Source of the DNA: DASXVU01 sp963732855
Lineage (GTDB): Archaea; Thermoplasmatota; Thermoplasmata; Methanomassiliicoccales; UBA472
NCBI GenBank assembly: GCA_963732855.1
Contig: CAVTBB010000004.1
Span: 1-40,877, forward strand
DNA: 40,877 nt
Direction: 5' to 3'
The translations under genes were made by a program, and so were the position numbers. The notes under the pieces were generated by a model that was not told the DNA's origin, did not search any database, and saw only the letters and a program-made list of their open reading frames with translations. Of this stretch, positions 1 through 8,691 are shown piece after piece. Numbering within the stretch: position 1 is the stretch's first letter; the number at the start of each line of letters is the position of its first letter.

Positions 1-56
1 TAATTTGTGATTTTGATATACGATACTTCGTAAATATTCAATTTTACACATTCGTA

Positions 57-530
57 ATGAAAATTTCCTTAACAGGTCATCGAATGTATCACGAATATCG
101 TAATAAAAACGAAACCATGTTATATATTGACATGCACGTAATTACAACCGTGATTATCCATGATGATGGACGACGATATCCGAGACTTGGCGGAGAGGAG
201 GGTGGAGACTACCTCCGAAGAAAACATCGCGACATCTCACTTGACTATGTATTACAGCATGGTAAGTGCGGCGATTGGGCGATCATACTTTACGCCGAAT
301 ATGATTTTAGTCTGACCGGTTTTGACATAATTGAGTCGGTGACCAGCTGGAAGAGACCCGATGCTGTCGAGATGTACAACGCGCTCGTGGACGAGGGATA
401 TTGCGTGATGGTCTACGTCCCCGATGAGGTCAAGAACGATCTGGAGAAAAGGATCAAAGAAATGGGAGGAAGAGAGAACGTAAGGGTGTCCACGAAGACC
501 AAACTCCTTCCATTGATTATGGCTAAATGA
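57..530 (+). CDS. hypothetical protein
   Basis: A 157-residue open frame with no family I recognise. The second half looks like a real soluble alpha/beta protein: hydrophobic strand-like stretches (WAIILYAEY, CVMVYVP) alternate with charged helices, and codon use becomes GC-richer there. The first 40 codons are AT-rich, so the true start could be internal, for example the ATG at 132. A weak TATA-like stretch (gatatacgat, about 15-24) lies upstream of the ATG at 57. It ends 26 bases before the TTG start of the DUF1638 gene on the same strand, so the two may be co-transcribed. No signal peptide or membrane segment is visible. The function is unknown. Confidence 0.5.
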   Translation: MKISLTGHRMYHEYRNKNETMLYIDMHVITTVIIHDDGRRYPRLGGEEGGDYLRRKHRDISLDYVLQHGKCGDWAIILYAEYDFSLTGFDIIESVTSWKRPDAVEMYNALVDEGYCVMVYVPDEVKNDLEKRIKEMGGRENVRVSTKTKLLPLIMAK

Positions 531-556
531 CGGAAATCAGGGAAGGAGGTGATGGG

Positions 557-1352
557 TTGAGGATCGGTGTCATCGCGTGCGATATGCTCCGGAAGGAATT
601 AATTTCTTAGTGACAGATGATCCAGACATCGTCCATGTGGAATATCTCGACTTCTCACTTCATGCGGACCCGAAAACTTTGGTAACCATCATCGAGGAAA
701 AAGTCAACTCGCTAGAAGGCAAGGTCGAGCTGTGCTCCTAGGCTATGGAATGTGCAAAGGGTTGAAGAACATCGACAAACGGTTATCCCTACCCACTGTC
801 CTCCTGGAAGGCGATGATTGTGTGGACATTCTCCTGCCTCCCGAGGAATACGCCAAAGAGCTGAAAAAATGTGCCGGGACGTGGTTCGCTATTCCGGCCA
901 TTGCTGAAAGACATGAGGAATACATCAACAAGACCTTGAACCTGGAAAGCTACGACAACGAGGAATACGATGCCGAGTTCATCCTGAACATGGTGTTCGA
1001 GAATTATACAAGGTGCTTATTCATCGATACCGGGGTGGAGGGCCGCAAGGAGTGTATGCGCAAGTCCATCGAGTTCGCCGAGAGCCACAAACTGCGACAC
1101 GAGACACGGTGCGGTTCTCTGTCGGGATCTCTTCTCAGCCTGGTAAAGGTTAAAACACTGCGCCAATGCATCGGTACATTAGACAGCATTTGGGGATTTG
1201 AGACCAAGAGGCCGGTTATGGACGAGTTTACAAAGGATGATCCGTGTACAACGGACCTTCTTGATGTGAAAGTAGTAATGACCCCCTTCCTCTCTCATAT
1301 TGACCAATTGATTACCTGTCCTTTTGCACCAGGCCTCAACATCGAGTCTTGA
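557..1352 (+). pseudogene. DUF1638 family protein, frameshifted
   Basis: The product reads as a DUF1638 protein, a family often found beside corrinoid/methyltransferase genes in methanogens; its biochemical role is not established. The start is a TTG at 557 with a near-perfect Shine-Dalgarno (aaggaggtga) just upstream. The frame opens as LRIGVIACDML, shifts near 598, continues as NFLVTDDPDIVHVEYLDF, shifts again near 713, and then reads AVLLGYGMC. The landmark GYGMC, an LLEGDDCVDILL segment and an AGTWFAIPAI segment follow in one frame. Both shifts are single-base events with good homology on each side. Family length suggests a natural end near 1190. The open frame runs on to 1352 through antisense of the TusA gene, so its 3' end is probably damaged as well. 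Confidence 0.7.
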
Positions 1353-1469
1353 GTTGGGCTCATTCGAGACCATCTCCAACTCCTCTCCAACCTTCATCTT
1401 CTTTATTCTTTTTGTTAGTTCCACTGTTGGCAAGGGGCATTCTAAACCTATGCAGTCAAGCTTTTCCAT
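1179..1469 (-). CDS. TusA/SirA-like sulfur carrier protein
   Basis: TusA-family proteins are small cytoplasmic sulfur carriers that hold a persulfide on a conserved cysteine and pass it on, for example in thiouridine or molybdopterin synthesis. The N-terminal signature LDCIGLECPLPTVELTK carries the CPxP motif with the active cysteine, followed by the expected alpha/beta fold (VGEELEMVSNEP, GGHYYFHIKKV). I take the ATG at 1469 as the start because GGAGAGTG lies upstream at suitable spacing; an in-frame ATG at 1514 exists without such support. The family usually ends at about IKKV, some 75 residues. Here about 24 extra residues follow, read from antisense of the DUF1638 tail, so the original stop seems lost. 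It is convergent with DUF1638 and lies upstream of DsrE and an HTH_10 remnant. Confidence 0.8.
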   Translation of the reverse strand: MEKLDCIGLECPLPTVELTKRIKKMKVGEELEMVSNEPNSRLDVEAWCKRTGNQLVNMREEGGHYYFHIKKVRCTRIILCKLVHNRPLGLKSPNAV

Positions 1470-1514
1470 TTGATAGCACTCTCCAGTACGTGATATCATA
1501 CATACATTCGCCAT

Positions 1515-1719
1515 GGATGTTCATAGTACTTTGCTTAGGGGCCCTTACAGAATATCTTCATGTCCATGCTAAGAGCCGGTCTGTCACCTTATTTAGCCCC
1601 GGGCCCCATCCAGAAAATCCTTGATATTTGGCTGATAATAACCGATATCTGAATGGATTCAACTAGGGAACATAATTAAGAAACCTAAACGCCGTTAAGT
1701 ATCCTGGATGGCTACTGCC
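1515..1719. other. intergenic, no gene seen
   Basis: AT-rich stretch upstream of the TusA gene on the minus strand. The plus-strand open frame that crosses it is low-complexity antisense with no recognisable protein features. The TusA promoter should lie here, but I cannot point to a convincing TATA box. Confidence 0.4.
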
Positions 1720-1830
1720 ATGAAGTCGCCATGCGAACTTGTTGTTTGGTATGTTCTGCCGATGATCAGGAGAGGTTTTCCGGACGAGTTGATCGATTGC
1801 CACCATCGACTGTTGGATCTAATCCAATGA
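1720..1830 (+). pseudogene. remnant of archaeal HTH transcriptional regulator (COG2522-like N-terminus)
   Basis: Thirty-six codons starting with the ATG at 1720 read MKSPCELVVWYVLPMIRRGF and then DELID before losing similarity and stopping at 1828-1830. The 'PCE-VVWYVLP-IRRE' opening is characteristic of a short archaeal XRE-type regulator family (COG2522), where it precedes the helix-turn-helix. The helix-turn-helix itself (normally a 'LGxTqaAVSqYisgKRG' type segment) is not readable in this frame, though weak traces occur in the next one. I therefore call it a truncated and frameshifted stub. It lies alone between the TusA and DsrE genes. Confidence 0.6.
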
Positions 1831-2206
1831 GATCGTCATTGGATCAGAAAAGCAACGGAAGATACGCCTATAGTCATGTGATCTTCAATATATCCGAACA
1901 ATGAATTGTTAGTTCCTGCTAGCCAACTTCCATACGCCCAAACGAAAATTGAATGTCGGATCTATTTCTTACAGGAATGTTGTTAGCTAACGGAATTAAT
2001 TATTAATATACAATCTTCTGAATTTAGCATTTGTAGTATCCTTCCTATTGGTGGCAATGCATTGACCCTGCATCAGGTCGGACTGATCTCGAGAACGCCC
2101 CTTCTACCAACGCACGAGTAGGATTTTTTCTTATGTTAATACCATGAATGATGATAAAACGGACAAGACCGTTGTCGGTCCAGCCGCCAATTCTTAAAGA
2201 GGTCCG
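1831..2206. other. intergenic, no gene seen
   Basis: No convincing open frame on either strand. There is a short palindrome (gttagctaac, near 1981-1990) and several AT-rich patches (attaattattaatata near 1995-2010) that could be promoter-like, but no gene starts nearby to match. Probably decayed sequence. Confidence 0.35.
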
Positions 2207-2557
2207 TTAGAACGTAAGAACTCGTGGGTATGTTTGGCTCATTTCCACCAGGTCCATGAGGCTGCTGAATTGCGTATCGGCCAGGAAGTCACTCGACTTC
2301 ACGCCCCTGGCATCCTTGCAGGGAATGCACACGTGGATCATTCCGCCCATCTCCTGGAAGGTGGCGATGAGGTCCTCCATGGGCTCCATGCCCACCATTT
2401 TAGGTAGGGTTTTGGCGTAACCCTTCTGGGCCAAGTTGGTGCCTTTGGACATTAGGAATACTGTCGTCTTGACACCCAATGCTTCGGAGGCATTCGCCAC
2501 CATGAAGGTGAGCATCGCCTTCTCAAGGTTGTCGTCGCTATGGGTCCCTTTGGCCAT
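2207..2557 (-). CDS. DsrE-like sulfur-relay family protein
   Basis: DsrE/F-like proteins are small cytoplasmic alpha/beta proteins that often act in sulfur transfer with TusA partners. The pattern GTHSDDNLEKAM, then a strand/helix with TTVFLMSKGTNLAQKGYA, then a loop PKMVGMEPMEDLI and a strand HVCIPCKDARG with a Cys pair, fits the archaeal DsrE family of about 115-120 residues. The first strand normally begins 5-6 residues earlier. Directly upstream in frame is ATG AAA AGA ATC TGA ATG, from 2572, so an in-frame TGA at 2560-2558 separates MKRI from MAKGTHS. Either translation starts at the second ATG (2557) with a clipped first strand, or this is a nonsense mutation. TusA lies about 740 bases downstream on the same strand. 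Confidence 0.7.
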   Translation of the reverse strand: MAKGTHSDDNLEKAMLTFMVANASEALGVKTTVFLMSKGTNLAQKGYAKTLPKMVGMEPMEDLIATFQEMGGMIHVCIPCKDARGVKSSDFLADTQFSSLMDLVEMSQTYPRVLTF

Positions 2558-2649
2558 TCAGATTCTTTTCATCCGTCTTTTTTGCTGGCATGCCTATGAC
2601 CATGCGGTACCTCGATAAAACCAAGGATGGCGAACATGTAAGGCTAAGA

Positions 2650-3323
2650 TCAACGTCCTCGACCGCTGGTCCATTTCTCCAGGCGTTCAGATAATATCTT
2701 CTTTTTGCCCCCGGCGCAGGATTATGTTTAGCGTCGCCTTCGAGATGCCCGAACGAGAGGCCTGCCTTCGTCCAGTGTGATCCCTTTCGGGATATCGTAG
2801 TAACCCAGGGAAAAGGCTTGCCTGATCGCCTCATCCTGGATCTTGGTCAGTTCAAAAGTGGAAGTCGCTTTCTTGACACTTAGAAGCTCAACATCGCAAT
2901 CCTCATGTCTCAGACGCTCGATGATGCCTCTAAGAGCTAAATTGTCCGGCGTGAATATCTCCCAGATCACCGCCTCGTTCTTGGTGCTACACCCAGATTC
3001 CAGGAAGCAATCGGAATCTTCGAAGACGCTCTACACAAGACCGCAACGGGCATTCCTGACCGTGGCCAGGTGGTTCCCGGGTGAGGCGGAGACGATCGAA
3101 ACTAGACTGCAACCGCCGGCTGTCCTGAACCATTTCCTAATGTCTTCACCGGTGGTTCCCGGTCCGGACTCGATCCTCAGGATGCTGGTTCCTCCGTAAG
3201 ATCGTTCGCTTTGCATCGGACGATCTCAATGTGGGCGCCCAGGTCCGAAGATAACCGGCTGATGATGTTGTCCTTTGAGGTGATCTTGATCTTGGTCAGC
3301 AGCATGAGGTTCAAGCCCTTCAT
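2650..3323 (-). pseudogene. HTH_10 (bacterio-opsin activator type) transcriptional regulator, multiply frameshifted
   Basis: Reading across frames on the minus strand gives one coherent protein. It starts at the ATG at 3323 (MKGLNLMLLTKIKITSKDN), passes through a middle region (SILRIESGPGTTGEDI, VFEDSDCFLESGC), and ends in the HTH_10 signature LTKIQDEAIRQAFSLGYYDI then PKGITLDE, then SRSGISKATLNIILRR, then KILSERLEKWTSGRGR, stopping at 2650. The 'GYYDIPKGITLDE...SGISKATL' pattern is diagnostic of archaeal bat-like regulators, in which an N-terminal sensing region precedes this DNA-binding domain. At least four frame changes are needed (about 3175, 3035, 2760 and 2700). It is upstream of, and in line with, DsrE, so it may once have regulated the sulfur-relay genes. 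Confidence 0.75.
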
Positions 3324-3705
3324 TTTTGATGACTAACACAATCTAGAGGGGTTAAGATTTAATCATGATCGCAAAAATGAAACGCTGCATCGGAAGTGTT
3401 CCATCTGATCGGTCATGATCGTCTGGAAACACGACGCTTTAATTGTCACTTTCGAAAGTACAAAATTATCCGAACAATATCTCCCATGCTAAACCGCCTA
3501 AGAAATGGGCGATTGCCTTGGCCATCATTGGAGATCTATCGCGCGGACCATTATTCCATATGTCGAGAAATCTAGCACCTTCGAATGTCAAAAATCATCA
3601 GTCTTTGTTCTAGGCCGGGTTCATCTGATTCGCCTGATTTTGAACGGCACATACATAAGCAATACCAGTATTGGTTCAATTCAGGGAAAGTAAGTGACAA
3701 GGTGA
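3324..3705. other. intergenic between divergent genes, no gene seen
   Basis: About 380 bases between the HTH_10 remnant (minus) and the sensor kinase (plus). Short open frames here have no recognisable features. Promoters for both flanking genes should lie here, but I see no decisive TATA box. Confidence 0.4.
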
Positions 3706-3711
3706 ATACAG

Positions 3712-6082
3712 GTGCTCTATGTGGACGACGAACCAAGTCTTCTAGAGATCGTCAAGTTGTTCCTGGAGGAATCGGGCGACTTCACAGTTAGGGCATATTC
3801 GCATGTTTCTGACGCCCTCAAAGCCCTCTCATCAGAGAATTTCGATGTGATCATCTCCGATTATCGATGCCTGAGATGGATGGATCGAATTCCTCAAGAA
3901 GGTGAAACAGGAATCGATCACCGTCCCCTTCATTCTTTTCACTGGAAAAGGAAGGGAGGAAGTTGCCATTGAGGCGATAAACAACGGAGCAGAATTCTAC
4001 ATAAGGAAGGGTATGAACCAGGGCTCAGTTCGCCGAATTGATAAATGTCATCCATCAAGCTGTGGCCAGGAGAGGGGCGGAAGATGCCTTGACCTATAAT
4101 CTCCGCCACTTCAGGACGCTGATTAAAAAGACCACCGACATCATCGCCGAGGTTCAACAGGATGGCAAGATCAGATACATAAGCCCGTCCATCAAACGAA
4201 CTTTAGGTTTCGAATCAGACGAGATAATGGGCAAGAGCATCAAGGAATTCGCACATCCCGATGACATCGCAATGTTCAATGATATGATGTTTCAGATCAT
4301 GAACGAGGGCATGGAAGAATCATTCAAGGTGAGGGTCGTCTCCAAGGACCATGCTTGGAGGGTTCTGGAGGTCTGTGGGACTAAGAGTGAATCCAAGGAC
4401 CCATCGCTTATCCTTAACGCTCATGACGTGACCGAAAGGAACCGCATGGAGGTCAGCCTGAAGAACCTAAACAGGATGCATACTCTCCTGAGTAGCATCA
4501 ATCAGGCGATCCTTCATTCGGAGGATGAGAACGGAATCTACCAGAAATGCTGCCACGTTGCGGTGGAGAAAGGCTTGTTCAAGATGGCGTGGGTTGGTAT
4601 CCTGGGCTCCGACGGCCGGGTCAGGCCAGTGGCCAGCCATGGCGCGACAGGCGACTATCTGGACGATATCCTTATTACTATCAACGACGAACCTTCTGGA
4701 CGAGGTCCGTGCGGTACTTCGATCAGATCGAACAATATCGTGACGTGCAACGATATCGCGAACGACCCGAACGCAATTCCGTGGAGGGAAGGTGCGGCGA
4801 GGAACGGCTATAATTCGATGATCTTCATCCCGATAAGGCTACATGGGAAACCGAGAGGGGCCTTCGGTCTGTACTCAGAAGAGATAGAATTCTTCACAGG
4901 GGAGGAGATCGCCTTGCTGGATGAGATCGCTCAGGACATCTCATTCGCCATAAGTTCGATCGACCTCTCATCGAAACGGAATGTGGCAGAGGGGGCTCTC
5001 AGGGACAGTGAGGAAAAGTACCGTTACCTTTTTGACAATATGCGCGAGGGGTTTGCGTATTGCAGGATGATATTCGATCCAGAAGGAAGACCGGTGGACT
5101 GGATCTATCTAAAGGTGAATCCAGCTTTTTATAAGCAGACCGGTCTGAACAATATTGAGGGTAAAAGGGTCAGAGAGGTTATGCCGGATATAATGGACCT
5201 GAATCCAGAACTGTTCGATATCTATGGCAATGTTGCCAGGACTGGGAAGGCTAATGAGTTTGAGATCGAGTTCAAACCACTCAAGCTATCGCTCAAGGTG
5301 TCTGCGTTCCAGCCCAAACCTGACCATTTCGTCGCGATCTTTGAAGATTTCACCGAGTACCTGAGTAGGATGTCGAACCAACGTCTCACCAGTAAGAAGC
5401 TCGAGCTCCTCGGAAGCATCTCGATGCACGACATTTACAATCAGATGATGGTCATCAACGGGACCTCGGAACACCTAAGGAACAAGAGTAACATTGAGAA
5501 CCTGGACAGATACCTGGAATCGATTAGTAACGCCTCGGAAAAGATCGACCGCGTGCTTCAGTTCGGAAAGCACTATGTGGCGATAGGGGTCCGAGCCCCG
5601 CAGTGGACAAATGTCCAGCAAACGATCGGTAGGATCTCTGGCGGGTTCACGAATGTAAGATTCAATATCGAAGGTGCCCTGAACGATGTCCGGGTGTACG
5701 CTGATCCCCTCATCGAGCGGGTATTCTTCAACCTATTTGACAACGCCATCAGGCATGGGGAACGGACGACAGAGATAACGGTATCCTGGACCAAGACATC
5801 GGAGGGGATGGTATTGGCCATCGAGGACAACGGGATAGGCGTATCGACCGAAGAAAAGGCCAGATTGTTCCAATATGGAAAGGGAAAGAACACGGGATTC
5901 GGGCTCTACCTGTGCCGGGAGTCCTGGCAATGACTGATTTATCCATAGAAGAGACCGGCGGTCCTGGAAAAGGGGCGCGGTTTGAGATCCACGTGCCGAT
6001 GGACAGGGCGGAGGTTGTCATCCAACGGTCGATTTCATGTCCGAACTTCGATGATCGACCAGTACCGGTTCAGATCCTCTAA
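3712..6082 (+). pseudogene. receiver-PAS-GAF-PAS sensor histidine kinase, frameshifted
   Basis: Cytoplasmic signalling protein. The receiver domain opens as VLYVDDEPSLLEIVKLFLE, carries the phospho-acceptor in VIISDY, then reads MPEMDG, EFLKKVKQES and FILFTGKGREEV in successively different frames (shifts near 3857, 3890 and 4030). From 4038 one long frame holds a PAS domain (IIAEVQQDGKIRYISPSIKR), a GAF domain (about 4490-4960), a second PAS (about 5020-5360), a helix with a histidine-box-like SISMHDIYNQM, and an ATPase domain with N-box FNLFDNAIRHG and G-boxes EDNGIGV and GFGLYLC. A fourth shift near 5921 is followed by the expected end (ARFEIHVPMD) and a stop at 6080-6082. The start is uncertain: GTG 3712, with an in-frame stop three codons upstream. 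No membrane segments are visible. Confidence 0.8.
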
Positions 6083-6417
6083 TATCCGGATATTCATTGC
6101 TCAGGACGCCCTGGATGTTGGATCGCTCCCATTCGCCCAGCGGGAAAGGGACGAGACGTTCAGCATCGGGTGCGAGATCGGGAAGGTTCAATCCTAATCG
6201 TATCGAGGATCATAGCCCCGGCATCCATTAGAGGATAAAGACAGGATCTTAAAGATGGGCTACGGTAAGGGGACCGGCCTTGGCCTTAATCTTTCCAGGG
6301 AGCTCCTGTCCTTACCGACATCACGATCGAGAAGAACGGCGAACCAGCAAGGGGGTCAGGTTCGGGATGGTAGTGCCCGAAGGCAAGTTCCGGTTCAGTA
6401 TGGAGTCTGGGAAATGA
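6083..6417 (+). pseudogene. orphan histidine-kinase ATPase domain fragment
   Basis: After the first kinase ends, a second kinase C-terminus can be read in pieces. EDHSPGI (G1 box) is near 6207, then KMGYGKGTGLGLNLSREL (G2 box) runs about 6253-6306, then TDITIEKNGEP, then VRFGMVVPEG, ending with a TGA at 6415-6417. At least three frame changes are needed and no dimerisation or sensory domain is present. It resembles the end of the preceding kinase in layout, so it is probably a leftover of a tandem kinase duplication rather than part of the same protein. Confidence 0.65.
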
Positions 6418-6420
6418 CCA

Positions 6421-7572
6421 TCACCGGTGCCTAGTCGGTATGGTGAAGAAGAACGTCGCTCCTTTGCCTTCCTCCGACTCCACCCATATCTTTCCGTCAT
6501 GCCATTCGATGATCTTTTTCGCGATCGCCAGCCCCATGCCAGTGCCCGGGTACACGTCTTTGGTATGAAGGCGCTGGAACATCTGGAAGATCTTTTCGGA
6601 GTACTCCATGTCCAGCCCGATCCCGTTGTCCCTGACGGAGAATGTCCATTCCCTCGATCCGATGGTCGCCGATATCCATATCATCGGCTTTTGCGGACCG
6701 CTAAACTTTATGGCATTGCTGATCAGGTTCTGCATCACCTGGATCATTTGCGATTCATCGGCGACGATGGTGGGCAGGCTATCGATCATGACCTCCGCCT
6801 GGCTATTGGTCAGAGGATCCTTAAGCACGGACATGGTCTTGAAGAGCAAACCGTTCATGTCCACCGGCAGGAAATCCTTGCCCCGCGTTTCCACCCCTGA
6901 ATATTCCAGCAGGTCGTCGATCAGCCCTCGCATTCTGACGCCGCCGTCCATGGCGAAATCAATGTATTGCTGAGCCTGATCATCGATATTGTTATGGTAT
7001 TTCTTCTCCAGCAGCGATAGGTAGCTGATGACCATGCGCAACGGCTCTTGGAGGTCGTGCGATGCGACATGGGCGAACTGCTGCAGTTCTTCGTTCGACC
7101 GCTCCAGTCGCATAGAGTATTCCTCCGCCTGCCTCTGTGCCCGTTTCACCTCCGTTATGTCAACTCCGGTGGTAATGACATGGTCCTCCCCCAGGGGCAC
7201 TGTGGTCGTCAGAAGTATCGGTCGTTTGCGGCGAAGTATGACTCCTCGGTGACCGGTTTGCCTGATGCCCTGATCTCTCTCATTTTAGTGAGCAATCGAA
7301 GCCACCTCCTTCGGGCCATGCAGCTCAGAATACCTCCGACCCCTGACGTTATCGATCGAGCTCGCCCCATATGCCTTCAGTTTGGCAGGGTTGGCATCGA
7401 CCAGGACAGTATCGATGATCTCACTGTTGTTGTCATAAACGAACTGGCGCAGGCCGACCGTCTCCTGGGCGTTGTCGAACAGGCCCCGGTACCTTTCCTC
7501 GCTTTCCCTCAGCTTGTATTCCGCCGACCAAATTGGCCAAGAGTATCCTCTCGGTCTAGGTACAATGGTCAT
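6421..7572 (-). pseudogene. PAS domain sensor histidine kinase, frameshifted between PAS and kinase core
   Basis: Soluble sensor kinase. The N-terminal PAS domain starts around SEERYRGLFDNAQE. The kinase core has the phospho-acceptor histidine in VASHDLQEPLR, N-box MQNLISNAIKFS, G1 box VRDNGIGL and G2 box GTGMGLAIAKKI, ending FFFTIPTRHR. Two single-base shifts, near 7292 and 7213, separate PAS from kinase. Between them the frame reads LTKMREIRASGKPVTEESYF, typical PAS sequence, so the gene was recently intact or the shifts are sequencing errors. The ATG at 7572 overlaps the TGA of the upstream FN3 membrane protein (ATGA), suggesting translational coupling. It is convergent with the preceding kinase fragment. 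Confidence 0.8.
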
Positions 7573-8132
7573 TTCTTCCTGCGTCTGATCATAATGAGAG
7601 CGACCGCCACTGCTGCTATCGCGCATATTGCCCCGATGATCAGCATGGTCTGGTTTCCTCCGCTGGTGTCCGGCGCCGGTCCTTCGGCTGAGATCGCGCC
7701 AGTGGCCAGGGTTGAGTTGGCACCGCTTCCATTCTGGTTCGAGGCGTGGACGCAGTAAAGATAGATATTGTCGTCGGTGACGTTCGAATCAGTATAGCCC
7801 GTGTTGTTAGTGGTGGCTATCTTGATCATGGCATTGGCATACAAGCCACGGTAGATGCTATATGATTCCGATCCTGGCTGTGGCGTCCAAGACAGGACCA
7901 AGCTGCCACCATCAGCTACGACGCTAAGTCCAGTCACCTGGTCAGGGACGATCCCTTGACCGACCGCCCAATGGTAATCGATATTCAGTCCGGCCGATGA
8001 TGCCCGACCTATGCTCTGTTCTGATAAGGATGAAGGCCCAGCCTCATTGAGTGACGATGTCGTCAGGATGTTGAACGGAACGCTCAACATCGTGGCGACG
8101 AGGAGGAAGACAACGACGACCGGGACCCTCAT
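7569..8132 (-). CDS. secreted, membrane-anchored FN3-domain protein
   Basis: A 187-residue protein with an N-terminal signal peptide (MRVPVVVVFLLVATMLSVPF), one fibronectin type III-like domain at about residues 62-150 (VTGLSVVADGGSLVLSWTP, YSIYRGLY, YTDSNVTDDNIYLYCVHA), a short Gly/Ser/Thr stretch, and a C-terminal helix (MLIIGAICAIAAVAVALIMI) followed by RRRKK. The topology implies an outward-facing domain with a short cytoplasmic basic tail. Its TGA overlaps the ATG of the downstream PAS-histidine kinase, so the pair is probably one transcription unit. The FN3 domain resembles those in the large proteins at 23.8-30.1 kb. No catalytic motif is visible. Its partner is unknown. Confidence 0.8.
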   Translation of the reverse strand: MRVPVVVVFLLVATMLSVPFNILTTSSLNEAGPSSLSEQSIGRASSAGLNIDYHWAVGQGIVPDQVTGLSVVADGGSLVLSWTPQPGSESYSIYRGLYANAMIKIATTNNTGYTDSNVTDDNIYLYCVHASNQNGSGANSTLATGAISAEGPAPDTSGGNQTMLIIGAICAIAAVAVALIMIRRRKK

Positions 8133-8152
8133 AGAGTTCGATGGTCCTCATG

Positions 8153-8163
8153 CCATATAATGA
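8153..8163 (-). promoter_or_regulatory. TATA box of the FN3/kinase unit
   Basis: The minus strand reads TCATTATATGG centred about 25 bases before the ATG at 8132, the expected archaeal TATA spacing. There is no Shine-Dalgarno before the ATG, so the message is probably leaderless. Confidence 0.5.
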
Positions 8164-8289
8164 TTATCAATGCCGATAATAACGACCTGAAATGTTGAGA
8201 TCGCAGGCTCATTATCCAGGCCATGCTGGCTATCATTTTTTCAGATCTTCAAACGGCATGTTATCAAAAATGAGGATAAGGAAGGCGTT

Positions 8290-8691
8290 TCACAGGCCGC
8301 AGCACATCTCCGCGCGCACGGTGCTCCCTTTTTCCAGTTTGTTCCTCCTCGCGTACAGGGTCCTTCGCCAGCTCTGTTCGCAAGAGGTCCCGTCCGAACC
8401 GGCCATCATCCGACCGCCCTTGGGGGCATCGAGCATCATGTTCGGTCCGGCATATGCGAACGATAGTCGGTCGACGACCTTTGAGGTGAACACCTCCCAG
8501 CAGCCTCGATCCCCTTTTTCCTGAAGGGTCAATATATCCTTCGCATATCGCTTCGCCGCGGCCTTTGCCGCACTCTCTCCTCCCAAAATTCGAGTGAATT
8601 GGTCCCTGCCGTCCAGCGTGACCATGACCATGTAGGTTTCATCCATGTCTTCATCCTCCCTTGATCTATCCTGAGTGTTTTCATTTTCCAA
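8290..8691 (-). CDS. hypothetical protein downstream of the aldehyde dehydrogenase
   Basis: A 133-residue frame overlapping the end of the dehydrogenase gene by 11 bases if the first ATG is used. The ATG at 8646 (MDETYMVMVTLDGRDQF) is an equally good start and avoids the overlap. The sequence has a plausible small alpha/beta look: strand YMVMVTLDG, helix ESAAKAAAKRYAKDI, strand CWEVFTSK. The C-terminal third is less structured, with three cysteines. No family is recognised and no membrane segment is seen. Position suggests co-transcription with the dehydrogenase, but a metabolic role would be guesswork. Confidence 0.55.
   Translation of the reverse strand: MENENTQDRSREDEDMDETYMVMVTLDGRDQFTRILGGESAAKAAAKRYAKDILTLQEKGDRGCWEVFTSKVVDRLSFAYAGPNMMLDAPKGGRMMAGSDGTSCEQSWRRTLYARRNKLEKGSTVRAEMCCGL

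Noticed and set aside
1349..1624. Plus-strand 91-codon frame after the DUF1638 gene
   Set aside because: Antisense to TusA for much of its length, Pro/Ser/Leu-rich, no start signal.
7048..7758. Long plus-strand frame of 236 codons
   Set aside because: It lies antisense to the PAS kinase and FN3 protein, whose sequences are clearly recognisable, and has no domain features.
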